Positions 46,201 to 55,421 of a stretch of 64,000 nucleotides of DNA are shown here, piece by piece. Numbering within the stretch: position 1 is the first letter of the stretch; the number at the start of each line of letters is the position of its first letter. The position numbers and the translations under genes were made by a program. The notes below the pieces were generated by a model. The model was not told the origin of the DNA. It was given only the letters and a program-made list of their open reading frames with translations, and searched no databases. The DNA comes from Methanolobus sp. WCC4 (GTDB lineage: Archaea > Halobacteriota > Methanosarcinia > Methanosarcinales > Methanosarcinaceae), in the NCBI RefSeq assembly GCF_038022665.1, contig NZ_CP150629.1, forward strand, positions 2,090,480 through 2,154,479, read 5' to 3'.

Positions 46201-49200
46201 TGAAACATTTCATCCACAGAAGTTCCATCCGGCTGGCTGGCCGTGGCAAAAACCCTTTCAATAGTTGTTCGATTGATTGTGTCATATTCCCTTTCAATAC
46301 GATTGCTTTCAGCATCTTCAATTTTAATGATACGCCCAAGCCCATCATAATCATAACAAATAAATTCACCTTCCGGAAATTCGATTTTTCTTAGACGGTC
46401 CGCATGATCATAGAAAAAGACCGTCTCAGCTTTTTCTTCTGAGTCCTCTCCAGCAGGATCAAAAACAAATAAAATACTTTTTCGTAAGCGTCCACCTTCA
46501 TCACGCTCAAACTCCTCTTCAGCCAATCGCGTATTCTCACCGGCATCTGGATGCTTTCCATATATAATACGCTTGGTTAACTTATCCAACGCATCCCATT
46601 CTAGTTTTTCAATGGTTCCAGAGGGAGAAATTCTACGAGAGATGCGCCCATATCCATCATATTCACAACATTCAACGTTCCCAAGAGGATCCCTCACAGA
46701 TAGAAGTTGGCCTTCCCTGTTGTATGAATAAATATACTTTGCCTCATCAGCAGTTCCGGATGCTAAAATTTGATCACTAATTTGCCCTCTGGAATTATAT
46801 GTGAATTTAGTGACCATTCCACGTGGGTTCATAGCACTGATAAGTAGCCTATCTGGACTATACTCCATAATTGTTTTACGAGTAATAGACCCATCTCCTG
46901 ATTGATCCAATACTTTAACAGGGTCGCCTGAATCGTCGTATTCAATTATCTGAATTAGAGTACCAGAATAATCTAAACGGCCATTACTATTCATTCGTAC
47001 ACTTTTTACTTTAGCAACTCGATCGTGTTTTGTGTAGTCAAATTCTGTTATCCCCGGAAGACCACCTGACACATGAGGTGAAAGCTCTTCCCTTAACACT
47101 AAACCAAAATGGTCGAAGGTTTTTTTTACTTCAAGACCGTCTGCTTCACGAAGTCTTACCAATCGGCCTCCAAAATCCCATTCCATTTCCCTTTCGAGCG
47201 CAAAGCCCTCTTCATCACAGATTTCCTTATTGATATATGCCTCCAGCCCAAGAGTATCAAAATAATCGTAGCGTGTAACCAAATCGCTTTCTGAGAACAT
47301 AGGAATTCTTCGCCGTACTAATCTTCCCCTATTATCAATTTCAAGAATTATCTGCCTCTCAGACTGAATACTTCCATCAGGGAGTGTTGCATTAGGATAT
47401 TCAACCCGAATGAGGTTTCCTTTCTCGTCATAGATAAATTTGCGAGTGACGCTAGGAGGACCATTTATAGGCAGCTCATCAATTCCCGCATAATATGGAC
47501 CGATTTCTTTTTCAATATATCCGAAAGTTGGATGATAGGTGAAGGTAGTAATCCTCTTTGGAGGGGAATTGGAACCAGGAATAGCATATTCTATTACTTT
47601 TCGTAGTTCCCCAAATCTGGCCTTGTCAACTGGAGGAGCGGTTTCAGGATCTCCTATTATGATTTCATATTCCTCTCGACCATAACGATATTCAATTACT
47701 CCACCCTCAGGGCGCTCCTCCCTAATTACACGGCCGTCGAGATTGTAACGATAACAATATTCAATAGTACGAAAAGATCCCTCTACAAATTCTCTTGTGG
47801 AATAGGAAACGACTCTGCCCAAATCATTATACTCGTATTCGTGGATGTTTCCATCAGGAGATTGAACATAAACCCTAACTCTTCCATAATTATGAGGTTC
47901 AAGTTGAGGATCAGAGGATATAGGCAAAATAGATTCGTAGTCATAAATCCATATTCCTTTTCCTTCTTTTTGTGCAACTACTCTATTATAAGAAAGCCTC
48001 TTAGGCTGGGTGCCATATTGAACTCTCAAGATTGAAATACCACGCGGGTCTATCACTTCCACGATATTATTTTCCATACCCATGGGTGCAAGATTTCCCA
48101 AATATCTATAACCGTGACACCGCTGAAATTGCTCCTCACGACCAGTGCTATGATTAACCTCAACAAGCCTTCCAGCCGAATCATACTCATACTGAATCCA
48201 ACGATCAGATGCCTTGTCAATCAATCTCACAAGACGTCTATCATCATCATATTTCAGACAAATCTCCCGCCCTGAAGTATCAATTATTTTAATCAATAGA
48301 TAATCCTCATACTCAAAGAGGATTTCATTCCCGTTGAGATCAGAGATGCGTTCAGCCTTAAGATTTTCATTATAAAAGATTCGGCGTCCTTCAGGACTTA
48401 GAAGAATATATTTTCCAGACTTTTTTATCAAACACTCATGAATTCCTGCTGGGCTTCCAAATATTGCATCAGCAACCCCGGTAAAGTCATCTGGAACATT
48501 AAAACCTTCATTTTTCAAAACAAATCTATCCATTCGCAGCGATCCACTGCTAACATACACTACAAAATCCTTACCACCTTTGATATTATCCTCTAAAGCT
48601 TCCCTAAGCCACAGATTATAGGAATGGTCCCATTGTTTCCCCATTGGACCATCATAGTCAATCCTGTGTCGATAGGTTCTACTAAACTGTATATCTAAAC
48701 CAACTCCAGGTATCTCCAAGTCAATTTCACTTAATATAAGGTCACCTAAAGCAAGCAGTACAGGGTCACCCCCACTTGATGAGTCTCCAGGAGGTTGAGA
48801 ACCCCTGCGATCTGATGTACTGGTCCCACCAGAAAGTTGTATGGGAGCAGAACTTGGACGTTCCAGTCCTCCAATAGAACGTGAATCTGCGGAGGGATCA
48901 AATGGGTTTCGCCCTGCCAATATTTCATCTAAATCAGGCCATATAGAAAGAAGAGTTTCTCTCGAATTAAAACGCAGAAGAATCCTTAAAATGTCGGGAT
49001 GGGTGAGTGCTGCCCTTAGTTGAGCATTTTGTTCTTCCAATGAAAAAGAAGAGTTTCTTATTAGGGTCGCGGCAGGAGAAACTGCAAGATAATAGAAATC
49101 CTCATCGTCAGCGTTGTGTGTACTGACAATCGTACCAGTATCATCTATTTGGAAAATTGGTAAACCATTTACTGAAAGATGACTTTCAGCATAATAGCGT

Positions 49201-49316
49201 AGTGCCTCCACAATAGTTATCCTTTTTTTATTAATAAGAGAACCATTTTCATCAATGGAATAGGAATAATATTGATTATCTTCTTCTAATTGGATATAAC
49301 GTTCTATCTCTACCAT
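43212..49316 (-). CDS. RHS/YD-repeat polymorphic toxin-like protein with HEAWH C-terminal domain
   Basis: A 2,034-residue protein with no signal peptide. After about 180 residues of unique sequence comes a DUF6531-like start of the RHS shell (GDPVLLALGDLILSEIDLEI), then dozens of YD repeats (for example YEYDSAGRLVEV, YDYDGLGRIIKIED) to about residue 1630. The RHS core motif follows (YRVYDSTTGRFLQPEPLG, then GNPYAWTDRLGL). The remaining roughly 355 residues are the variable region, with a Gly-rich hydrophobic part and HEAWHSVQY at 1952-1960, a zinc-metallopeptidase-like site. RHS shells enclose a C-terminal toxin and often cut it free. The gene has its own TATA box upstream and lies on the same strand as the 594-residue gene. 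Confidence 0.88.
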   Translation of the reverse strand: MVEIERYIQLEEDNQYYSYSIDENGSLINKKRITIVEALRYYAESHLSVNGLPIFQIDDTGTIVSTHNADDEDFYYLAVSPAATLIRNSSFSLEEQNAQLRAALTHPDILRILLRFNSRETLLSIWPDLDEILAGRNPFDPSADSRSIGGLERPSSAPIQLSGGTSTSDRRGSQPPGDSSSGGDPVLLALGDLILSEIDLEIPGVGLDIQFSRTYRHRIDYDGPMGKQWDHSYNLWLREALEDNIKGGKDFVVYVSSGSLRMDRFVLKNEGFNVPDDFTGVADAIFGSPAGIHECLIKKSGKYILLSPEGRRIFYNENLKAERISDLNGNEILFEYEDYLLIKIIDTSGREICLKYDDDRRLVRLIDKASDRWIQYEYDSAGRLVEVNHSTGREEQFQRCHGYRYLGNLAPMGMENNIVEVIDPRGISILRVQYGTQPKRLSYNRVVAQKEGKGIWIYDYESILPISSDPQLEPHNYGRVRVYVQSPDGNIHEYEYNDLGRVVSYSTREFVEGSFRTIEYCYRYNLDGRVIREERPEGGVIEYRYGREEYEIIIGDPETAPPVDKARFGELRKVIEYAIPGSNSPPKRITTFTYHPTFGYIEKEIGPYYAGIDELPINGPPSVTRKFIYDEKGNLIRVEYPNATLPDGSIQSERQIILEIDNRGRLVRRRIPMFSESDLVTRYDYFDTLGLEAYINKEICDEEGFALEREMEWDFGGRLVRLREADGLEVKKTFDHFGLVLREELSPHVSGGLPGITEFDYTKHDRVAKVKSVRMNSNGRLDYSGTLIQIIEYDDSGDPVKVLDQSGDGSITRKTIMEYSPDRLLISAMNPRGMVTKFTYNSRGQISDQILASGTADEAKYIYSYNREGQLLSVRDPLGNVECCEYDGYGRISRRISPSGTIEKLEWDALDKLTKRIIYGKHPDAGENTRLAEEEFERDEGGRLRKSILFVFDPAGEDSEEKAETVFFYDHADRLRKIEFPEGEFICYDYDGLGRIIKIEDAESNRIEREYDTINRTTIERVFATASQPDGTSVDEMFQTKTIFDILGNPILLEDTLGNQRILKWDSTGRRVLAKDELGFEIKETRDAFGDLQEMIVAKGTTEELRLQVVRDSAGEVQQINGPKGRVMEVEHDILGRPIIYKYGPSGSSEVIVQHRYDAMDNLVWHQDGNGVISQFKYTGDGHIERQEIDRSALQIPAGAAWYHVNGPSLIKFSYDGLGRPTHVADGRSFIRQRYDSRGLLISENTDGLTVSCEYDSASRLSNLKYPNGRTLKYEYDLAGCLTEIHQTAIGRNDPGSTDMTNSILQACPLGFRGYTARKFGEALNARTLRDPAGRLIHLNYYREDKNEPILEISRIFDSRGLPKVIQTDQDSTVWTESIQADAQGRVIDVMQSTNISLIDILSFSNVGTNVLSQSDFDNLSSNISLSIDSDPEKEEILFELFNDGPRERTIHRKSGSILETINYSVDESGRYTSIEGVNRIHDGHGNLIKNGNFSFVYDQENRLTTIFKGADILLKITYDPFGRMLTVSEGGVDKRYVYQNHSIIEVRSADGNPLVQYVHGISEADLVQIAQCGANFIPLTNLSGSLVGITDSSGNLISTTNYDVFGQQIAATEPALQNQYGFHGIWRADSQNLYLTPYRVYDSTTGRFLQPEPLGIIDGIDRYGFAKGNPYAWTDRLGLSATNNVPTGSNVQGGNSSDVGGIGEHHELSWWGRGVLAMGGAVWAVTNIFVEGVKQAEDLSGVIIEAIGIATGWWDYHHEVVSGIGKMAEGGMDISDVFSQMGKGIIETPGRMWDAAEKGDWLEFGSEGINIYTLGRSGFGFARASTSFAYNRGVNALHRLGPRGLQRRARIRNNQLGRMAPRVRRIAGAKNDLKFRYGGDPPELNLYGRYNIVENIATIYETSFVPKFRARLPTLTQFNPTYGIPNRNFLFTSHGMSRLLHGRSIYTTPVHEAWHSVQYAGAPKWIMQNAGLKPSIINPAEYTFPGNPFPGNPFQGAHNFAFSHAPPSPFSVAFGTSSALLTNFTKGGESKEK

Positions 49317-49379
49317 GAATTCAACTCCATGATATAAACGGGATGATAGACACTCTAGCCCACTTAAAACCGCTTATAG

Positions 49380-49396
49380 AATAATAAATATATTTC
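49380..49396 (-). promoter_or_regulatory. TATA-like promoter of the RHS gene
   Basis: On the minus strand AAATATATTTATTATT lies about 65-80 bp before the RHS ATG, within the 114-bp gap after the companion gene. Confidence 0.35.
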
Positions 49397-49430
49397 ATTA
49401 GCTACGTTATAGTTTTTTTTTGATTGTTTG

Positions 49431-51215
49431 TTATTTGGTACCTAAACCTATAGTCTTTAACCGCAAATCCCGAATTTCCTTGTCTGACATATTTAAGGAG
49501 CAGCACATCCTTTCTGTAGGCATAGACAGAATATCGGCTTTGTTCACTTTTTCACCTAAAACACTTTGTAGGCGTTTGGCAATAGTTTCACTAATACCGG
49601 GAATTTTTGACACAGGAGGGTTGCACTCTGATGGTTGTTTACGAAGAAGACGAGCGATTTGCTTGTGGAAATAATCGGTCTGATAATAGTGAACTTGACC
49701 CGCTGGTTGCCTACCCCTACCTGAAACACTTCGAAGTATTTCTTGCCCAATTACATTAGACATTTCCCGAGATTCGATAAGTGCAGACTCATTTGCAGGT
49801 CCTGCTACAAATCTTAAACCTCGATTTGAAACGTCTTTTTCATAAGATATCCACTCCCCAGGAAGCAAAGGAACCACAGTACGCTTACAGCAACAAAGCC
49901 GTCTTCCTGTAAGGAACAATGTCTCCACTCCATCACCTGGAGTTGGAGCTATTTCTTGAAGATAAATACGGACATCAATCTTCAACTCACCATCCAACAG
50001 AAGATCGTTCGTCGTATAGTCGCGGTCTTCATATCTCCAGGTAACTGCTCCAAAAATTGTTAAGTAATCGGATCCATGTGTGACATTCCAATTTTCTAGC
50101 CGTTTTGCACTTAGCTGTATAACATTAAAATCAGTAATCTCCCAACCAGCAGGAGGGTAATATGTTTGTGAATCTTGCACTAGTTGTGTGACTGAATCAT
50201 CTTCTATAGTTCCTCCTCGATTTTCAGCTTTAGCGAGGAGGTAGAACTCGAAATCATCAGTCTTTTTCTTATGGGAATAAGTAGCCTTAGTACCTACATG
50301 AGCAGTTTCTAGTTCTACTTCAAGACAAAGTCCCATCATATTATGAGGACGGCTTACTACCAAAAATACTTCCTGAATACCCTCCAACTGTCTTGGACCA
50401 TTAACAAATGTAAAATTTGAAGTAACAATATGAGGGCGAGGTTGGAGAAAGAAGATAGCCCGGTTAGTCCCCAAATGATAAGCTTGAAAAAGGCTATACA
50501 TCTGGGACAGATTTGTAGTGCGAGAAAAACCCTCTCGAATTTCCTCCAATCCATCTGTTGTGCGAATATCCATTCGCTGAGTCTGCGAAAGTTCCTTAGT
50601 TCCCCACTGTCCTTGCTGACCATAGTTCAATCCAGCACCTTCCTTCTCACCCCCAACTTTCAAACCAACGTTAAAGCCCATGTCAATGTCAAGAACCTCA
50701 GTAGAATTTGTTGTGGTGGTTCCCTTTTTCACATTTACAGATTGAACAGACCTAGATACCCTTTCACCACTCTCGGATACCATTTCATATAATTCTCTTT
50801 TCTTTGGTTCAAAATCAACAAAGTAGGGATATTCATCAGCCTTAAACACAGACTCTTCCGGTTTTGTAGGTCCTACAGAAACACTGAGAAGAGCACCATA
50901 ACATGGAAAATATTCGTCGAGTTTGTCTCGAAATTCTTCGATACCCGGAAGAACGTCCCATGCATCATCTGACACATCTAGTTCTTTCCCATTGGGTTGG
51001 AATCCAGTGATAGTAGCCACTATCTTCAAATAGGTAATGATTCTTCCTTCATACACCTGTTCCTCCTTTGGTGGTTCATAAGAAAAAGCAGCAACCGAAC
51101 TACGCCAGCGAGGTGGTTTTTCCTTATCGCAAATCCCCTCATCTACCATATCCTCGCTTACACACAACCTTTTCCATTTGATGTCTTCCGGAAATTGTAA
51201 GATTCCAATACCCAT
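49431..51215 (-). CDS. Unknown 594-residue protein, companion of the RHS protein
   Basis: I do not recognise the family. There is no signal peptide and no membrane helix. Residues about 160-225 form a Ser/Thr-rich stretch of alternating polar residues with Gly (GTTTTNSTEVLDIDMGFNVG, then GAGLNYGQQGQWGTKELSQT), the kind of pattern seen in beta-pore insertion loops, but this is only suggestive. Near 440 there is a CCC triplet (GRRLCCCKR). The C-terminal 60 residues contain a helix-hairpin-helix-like segment (VSKIPGISETIAKRLQSVLG). ATG 51215 is preferred (GAGGGG 7 nt upstream) over the TTG at 51230. The gene precedes the RHS gene on the same strand with a 114-bp gap, so it may be a delivery or handling partner. 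Confidence 0.75.
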   Translation of the reverse strand: MGIGILQFPEDIKWKRLCVSEDMVDEGICDKEKPPRWRSSVAAFSYEPPKEEQVYEGRIITYLKIVATITGFQPNGKELDVSDDAWDVLPGIEEFRDKLDEYFPCYGALLSVSVGPTKPEESVFKADEYPYFVDFEPKKRELYEMVSESGERVSRSVQSVNVKKGTTTTNSTEVLDIDMGFNVGLKVGGEKEGAGLNYGQQGQWGTKELSQTQRMDIRTTDGLEEIREGFSRTTNLSQMYSLFQAYHLGTNRAIFFLQPRPHIVTSNFTFVNGPRQLEGIQEVFLVVSRPHNMMGLCLEVELETAHVGTKATYSHKKKTDDFEFYLLAKAENRGGTIEDDSVTQLVQDSQTYYPPAGWEITDFNVIQLSAKRLENWNVTHGSDYLTIFGAVTWRYEDRDYTTNDLLLDGELKIDVRIYLQEIAPTPGDGVETLFLTGRRLCCCKRTVVPLLPGEWISYEKDVSNRGLRFVAGPANESALIESREMSNVIGQEILRSVSGRGRQPAGQVHYYQTDYFHKQIARLLRKQPSECNPPVSKIPGISETIAKRLQSVLGEKVNKADILSMPTERMCCSLNMSDKEIRDLRLKTIGLGTK

Positions 51216-51735
51216 CTTTATACCCCTCAATAAACAATAAATAAATAGAAATTAAAATTTACAATACTTTAAGTAAAAGTAATTAAATATACAACTAATA
51301 TATGCATTTGGAAACTGTGTTTCTAAAGTCAAATACTAAAAATATACCTTAACTAACAATAATAAATTGTTTATTATTGAATAAAATTATCATCAGGAAT
51401 GTGGTACTGAGTTTGTCTTATTAGTAGGCTTGGCTGATAACAAAAACTTTCCTGCTGTTGAAGGGGAACAAAGATGATTCCTTCTATCATAACTCCTTTT
51501 TATGTGGTTAAGAGATATGATCCAGATTGTATAAAGAAAATCCATAAGACTTTTTGTGCGAACTGGAAGAACAAGAGACTTTGGATTAGATAGATTTGAC
51601 CTGAAATACAATCGGACGTATAATGAAAACGTGACTGAATTTAATCATTACCCAGTTTATGTAGAATTGCTATCAATAACGATATGGATTAAAGAGGATT
51701 CTTTGAACCCTTAGATTTTCTAACTCCTGATACAT

Positions 51736-51951
51736 ATGCGTTCTACAAACCCCGCCTCTGATAGGCGATGCTTGAAAAAATACTTCTATAGCAACAAATA
51801 CGTAATATCTAAAGCAGAACACATCCAGGATTGGCACTCTTCGCAGGAACCAGTTAGTAATGTAATCAGTGAATCTGGTTTAGTAATAGAAGCAAATCTT
51901 TGTGACAGGTGTGGTGTTCTGCATGGGAAATTACCTAAGTCAAAAGCATGA
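51736..51951 (+). CDS. Doubtful small protein with CxxC near its end
   Basis: A 71-codon frame from ATG 51736 ending with LCDRCGVLHGKLPKSKA. The CDRC motif could be half of a zinc site. Two of the AGAACAC motif copies lie inside the frame, and there is no clear ribosome site, so it may be chance. I do not recognise it. Confidence 0.2.
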   Translation: MRSTNPASDRRCLKKYFYSNKYVISKAEHIQDWHSSQEPVSNVISESGLVIEANLCDRCGVLHGKLPKSKA

Positions 51952-52163
51952 GGCAGTTATTCCTACCGGAATTATATTGATAAGGTAGAACACGTCCTGC
52001 AGTGGGATCAATCCTTAAATATTGGGAATTATACATAGCTAGCAGTCTAGCAAATACTCAGCAATGATCAGGTAATCACTCTGGCATAACAAGACGTTGC
52101 TGGGTCATTACTTAGGCACGATACTATATCCAAGGTCTAAGCTATTACTCCCATATTCATATT

Positions 52164-52298
52164 ATGATAGACCAGAGGCTTTTGAGACGATAGATACTAG
52201 CTGAACTAAGAAGAATTGCTGAACATCATAACAAGTCAAGAGTTGAAGAGCAGCACGTAATGGCTGCATACAATAAAATGTATGAATCCGTCCCTTAA
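52164..52298 (+). pseudogene. Gene remnant with an in-frame TAG, partly duplicated near 56.2 kb
   Basis: From ATG 52164 the frame gives MIDQRLLRR, a TAG, then ILAELRRIAEHHNKSRVEEQ and a further 17 residues to a TAA. A related stretch at about 56187-56310 reads RLLK, two stops, then RRDELRITEPFGRLNVDPA. The similarity is at both DNA and protein level. It is probably a decayed gene; because Methanosarcinaceae read UAG as pyrrolysine, the first copy could in principle be intact. Confidence 0.35.
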
Positions 52299-53516
52299 TC
52301 TGCCCGAACCTCTCCCTTGAAGAGTCGGGTAAAACATTCATTGCACATGGTGACGTCACCAAGACCGTGGATAAAGAACAGAGCTAATCAAAGACTAACC
52401 TACTTCAAGAACCCTATTTGTACGTGAGCATAAATCGCTATCATGCAAGCAATGGCGCTGCATGACGAAAGATAATAAAACGCTACCTAGAGAATAATGG
52501 CTATTGCTATTGTTTCCCTCTGCGCAACATTGTAAACCTCTGTTTTTTCGGCACATTGTATATAAACTTTTTTAGCCAGTTTTCCAAATTTACTCCGAAA
52601 AATTGTTTTTTTGTATAATTCATTTATAAGTACATAGTAAGTTTGTAGAAAAATTTATATAGTTTAAATCAAATCTGGAGACATATGGGGGGTAAGGGGG
52701 GTTGAAACTTATAAGTATACTTGTAAGTACTCTGATGGGTTGCAGTCTGAGTGAGAACACTCGCCCTGCAACAGTGAACTAAATTGTGGACCGCGAAGCA
52801 AGGGTGGTTGCAGATCTGCCTCATACTATAGTCCTGAATAAGTGCCCTCTCCTGGACGTGTTCTGCCTTATAAGATGACAACGCATTGTTCAAGCAATGC
52901 CAGTATCTTTAATGGTGCCCTATGGATTTTTCTTCACGTAGCCATAGCAACATCCCGACACATCATCTCTGCCAGTTCAGCATGCTTCTCTTCAAAGCGG
53001 AGTGACTTGCGTGAACGAATATACTGCTTGATTCACATAAAATATCAAGTCCTCTATTTATGTGAATGAATTCGAGTAACAAAGCGCATATATCGACAAT
53101 TGACGAACAGTTGTGAAATAATTCCTGCAAAGAAAAAATGTGCCAAGCAAGGACCTTGGCAAAGTGACACGAAATATCGAAGCATATTCCAAACATCGTA
53201 ACAGTCATGAATAGCTCACAAACCTCGGCGAACTGTTACAATATTGACTGATGCCGAACTTGTAATTAGACAAAGGCACATACTCAATGGAAAATCCCTA
53301 TCTTGTGCCATGGCATATTAATAACTGTGGATTCCAATCTTAAAATATCATGCTACTTGCTATGGATTCAAGGGGTATAGTTCCACTGGAAAAGTGTCTA
53401 CTGCTACGTAAAAAACAAACCCCTCACGCGAATATATGCAGTAATACTGTAGTATATTACAGCAGAGTACTAGTAAGAACATCCATCAGTGTAGTAAAGT
53501 ATTCTATACCTATCCT

Positions 53517-53690
53517 ATTACTCGTAAGTATAGGTCCTTTGATACAGCAATACTACAGCCAATGACTCGTAAGTATAGGTAAGTTGCTACAGCAATACTA
53601 CAGCCACTTACTAGTCATTATCCAGTTATCCATACTACGGTCACTTACTCGTAAGGATAAGTCCTTTGCTACAGTCAATTGCCACAGTGC
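53517..53690 (+). repeat. Four iteron-like direct repeats
   Basis: Units centred on TTACTCGTAAGTATAGG are spaced 45, 45 and 37 bp apart (ACTCGTAAG at 53520 and 53565, ACTAGTCAT at 53610, ACTCGTAAG at 53647). The first two also share CAGCAATACTACAGCCA. A degenerate unit lies near 53470 and inverted ATACTGTAGTAT just before. This looks like an iteron array of a replication origin. Confidence 0.6.
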
Positions 53691-53702
53691 AGCCGGCTGC
53701 AC
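53687..53702. repeat. Perfect 16-bp palindrome beside the iterons
   Basis: GTGCAGCCGGCTGCAC, GC-rich in an AT-rich setting, lies between the last iteron and the AGAACAC copy at 53711. Confidence 0.6.
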
Positions 53703-54087
53703 CAATGTGCGTGTTCTAACTTAGATGCGCCTAGGTCAACGACTGGAGCATGGTTGCAGACATACATTACACATACCCCTACAGCGCTCTGAGAGCCCCG
53801 TGGTGGACATTTTATGGCGATTTAATGGTACTATACTACTCAAAAATAGCCGATAGCGTTTTTATAGAAAGATGCATCTAGGAGCGCCGTACAGCCCCAC
53901 TGTTGAGTTGTGTTTTTGAAAAAGGCATCACTCAAGCGTTTGTGCAAATGTGCTGTGGTTGCCTAGGGAACTCCATATGTTTGCACGCCATAATTTGAAT
54001 GATCTCGTATATAAATAAAGCGATGGTTCTTGTATGGCGAGATACTCGAGTTGCGAGTAATGCACAAAGTTGCCCACTGAGTACTTT

Positions 54088-54105
54088 TTACGTCAATTGA
54101 CGTAA
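54088..54105. repeat. Perfect 18-bp palindrome
   Basis: TTACGTCAATTGACGTAA. A further perfect hairpin GCTGCA-TTC-TGCAGC is at 54312-54326. Both are in gene-free DNA and could be binding sites of dimeric proteins. Confidence 0.55.
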
Positions 54106-54794
54106 TAAACACATGGAGTAGAAAACTCCTAGCAACAGACCCATGCTTGCCATATGCATTACTTACTCAAAAAGTTCATGAGTTAATTATAAAGTATGGG
54201 CATCCTATTCCTGTCTGGGTCAGAACACGCCACGCAGTGCAACCAATCTAAGGTTATTGATTTGGTATGAGGCTTATTACTCAGTAGAGTACCAAGGCAT
54301 ATTCTTTAAAGGCTGCATTCTGCAGCATGCTATGTCACTGTGAGTGTTCTAACATAGGTAAATACCTAGGTGCTCTTCCAACACCCCGCCCTACCCACCA
54401 TATGCCGCTGGATTTTAACTACAGTATAAAAAGTTTTCGATAAACCGCTGTATTTGACAACATATGCTGCCCATATCTAGGCAAATTAATACTGACTATA
54501 TAAGTAGAATGCACATATTATCATACATTTGTCAATTATTTTATCTGTTTTTTGAGTTGCGCAGTTGAAATCGACATCATTAGGGCGTGCCCTCTTGATG
54601 CTGCTTTTGTATTAATCTTTGAAAGTATATCCATCATACTATTAGTATCAAAGGACTGTTCAGTAATGGGCTAGAAATACTAGTAGGTAAACTCTGCTCC
54701 AAGTGGAGATAATGATGGACATGGTTGAAATGCACGTGTTCTTTACAGTGCTGCGCAAGCACGAATTAGAATTAGTCAATACTGGTGCGAAGCA

Positions 54795-55421
54795 TCAATA
54801 CTCAATTGTATAGTTGTCGTATGCAAGGAGCCTTACGCCCTTGTCCATCAGCTGACGTTCTACCATAGCAACGATCTCGTCCTGTGGTACATCAGGCCAC
54901 TCCTTCTTACGTAGCTCAACCGCTTTCTTTATGGTGATTATATCAGAAACGCTCATGTCATCGGCGTTTGTGACTATCAGTTCCTCTTTATTATTACTGG
55001 TGTCTTTTACTGTTAGTATCATTGCCATATCAATTACCCCCACGTTGCGTATTGGTTTGGTCATTTGAATTTTTAACACCCTGTTGTCAAGATCATAGAT
55101 AGAGTGTGTAACAATCCCATATTTTTTATGATAGTAAAGATCCGTGTTGAATAAAAAGGTATCGTTAATGATGTTTCTTCGAGTTGGAAGTTCGCGACTT
55201 TGTAGGGATTTTTTAATGATTGCTTGAACTGTTCTTTGTCCAACTTTCAATGTTGCAACAGTTATACTATTTTGCTTAGCAATATCAATTACATTGCTAG
55301 TTAGCTTGAAACTGCCTACTTCTCCTTTATCAATAAGTTCCAAAGCTGCTTTGAAATGTGTATCATACTTAGACCCTATCTCCGTTGCAAATTCTTCTGC
55401 AATATCCCTATCTCTACTCAC
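54795..55421 (-). CDS. Unknown 208-residue protein of the element
   Basis: This is the only convincing gene between the companion gene and the integrase N-part. The product starts at GTG 55421 (MSRDRDIAEEFATEIGSKYD) with GGAGAT 6 nt upstream. It is soluble, charged and mixed helix/strand; residues 45-100 contain basic stretches (GQRTVQAIIKKSLQSRELPT) that could bind nucleic acid. The C-terminal part includes MSVSDIITIKKAVELRKKEW. I do not recognise a family. Position in the repeat-rich half of the element makes a replication or regulatory role possible, but that is inference only. Confidence 0.7.
   Translation of the reverse strand: MSRDRDIAEEFATEIGSKYDTHFKAALELIDKGEVGSFKLTSNVIDIAKQNSITVATLKVGQRTVQAIIKKSLQSRELPTRRNIINDTFLFNTDLYYHKKYGIVTHSIYDLDNRVLKIQMTKPIRNVGVIDMAMILTVKDTSNNKEELIVTNADDMSVSDIITIKKAVELRKKEWPDVPQDEIVAMVERQLMDKGVRLLAYDNYTIEY

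Larger units (their letters stand above)
51216..54794. other. Gene-poor, repeat-rich region of the element
   Basis: About 3.6 kb with only short, unconvincing frames. Near 51470-51720 the plus strand has stretches that read like coding sequence broken by stops (VKRYDPDCIKKIHKTFCANW in one frame, FVRTGRTRDFGLDRFDLKYN in another), suggesting decayed genes. The region holds most of the AGAACAC motif copies, the 45-bp direct repeats and several perfect palindromes listed separately. Confidence 0.6.

Noticed and set aside
45705-46394. 229-codon plus-strand frame inside the RHS gene
   Set aside because: Antisense to the YD repeats; repetitive coding DNA often leaves long open shadows. No ribosome site or recognisable product.
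43212-51230. Type VI secretion or extracellular contractile injection system
   Set aside because: RHS proteins are often linked to these, but no VgrG, PAAR, sheath, tube or AAA+ gene is present in the element or window.
51393-51611. 72-codon minus-strand frame
   Set aside because: No ribosome site and no recognisable product; the plus strand of the same stretch reads more like a decayed gene.
53517-53690. CRISPR array
   Set aside because: Only four degenerate units, spacing 45/45/37 and the units themselves make up most of the period with no unique spacers of regular length; no cas genes in the window.
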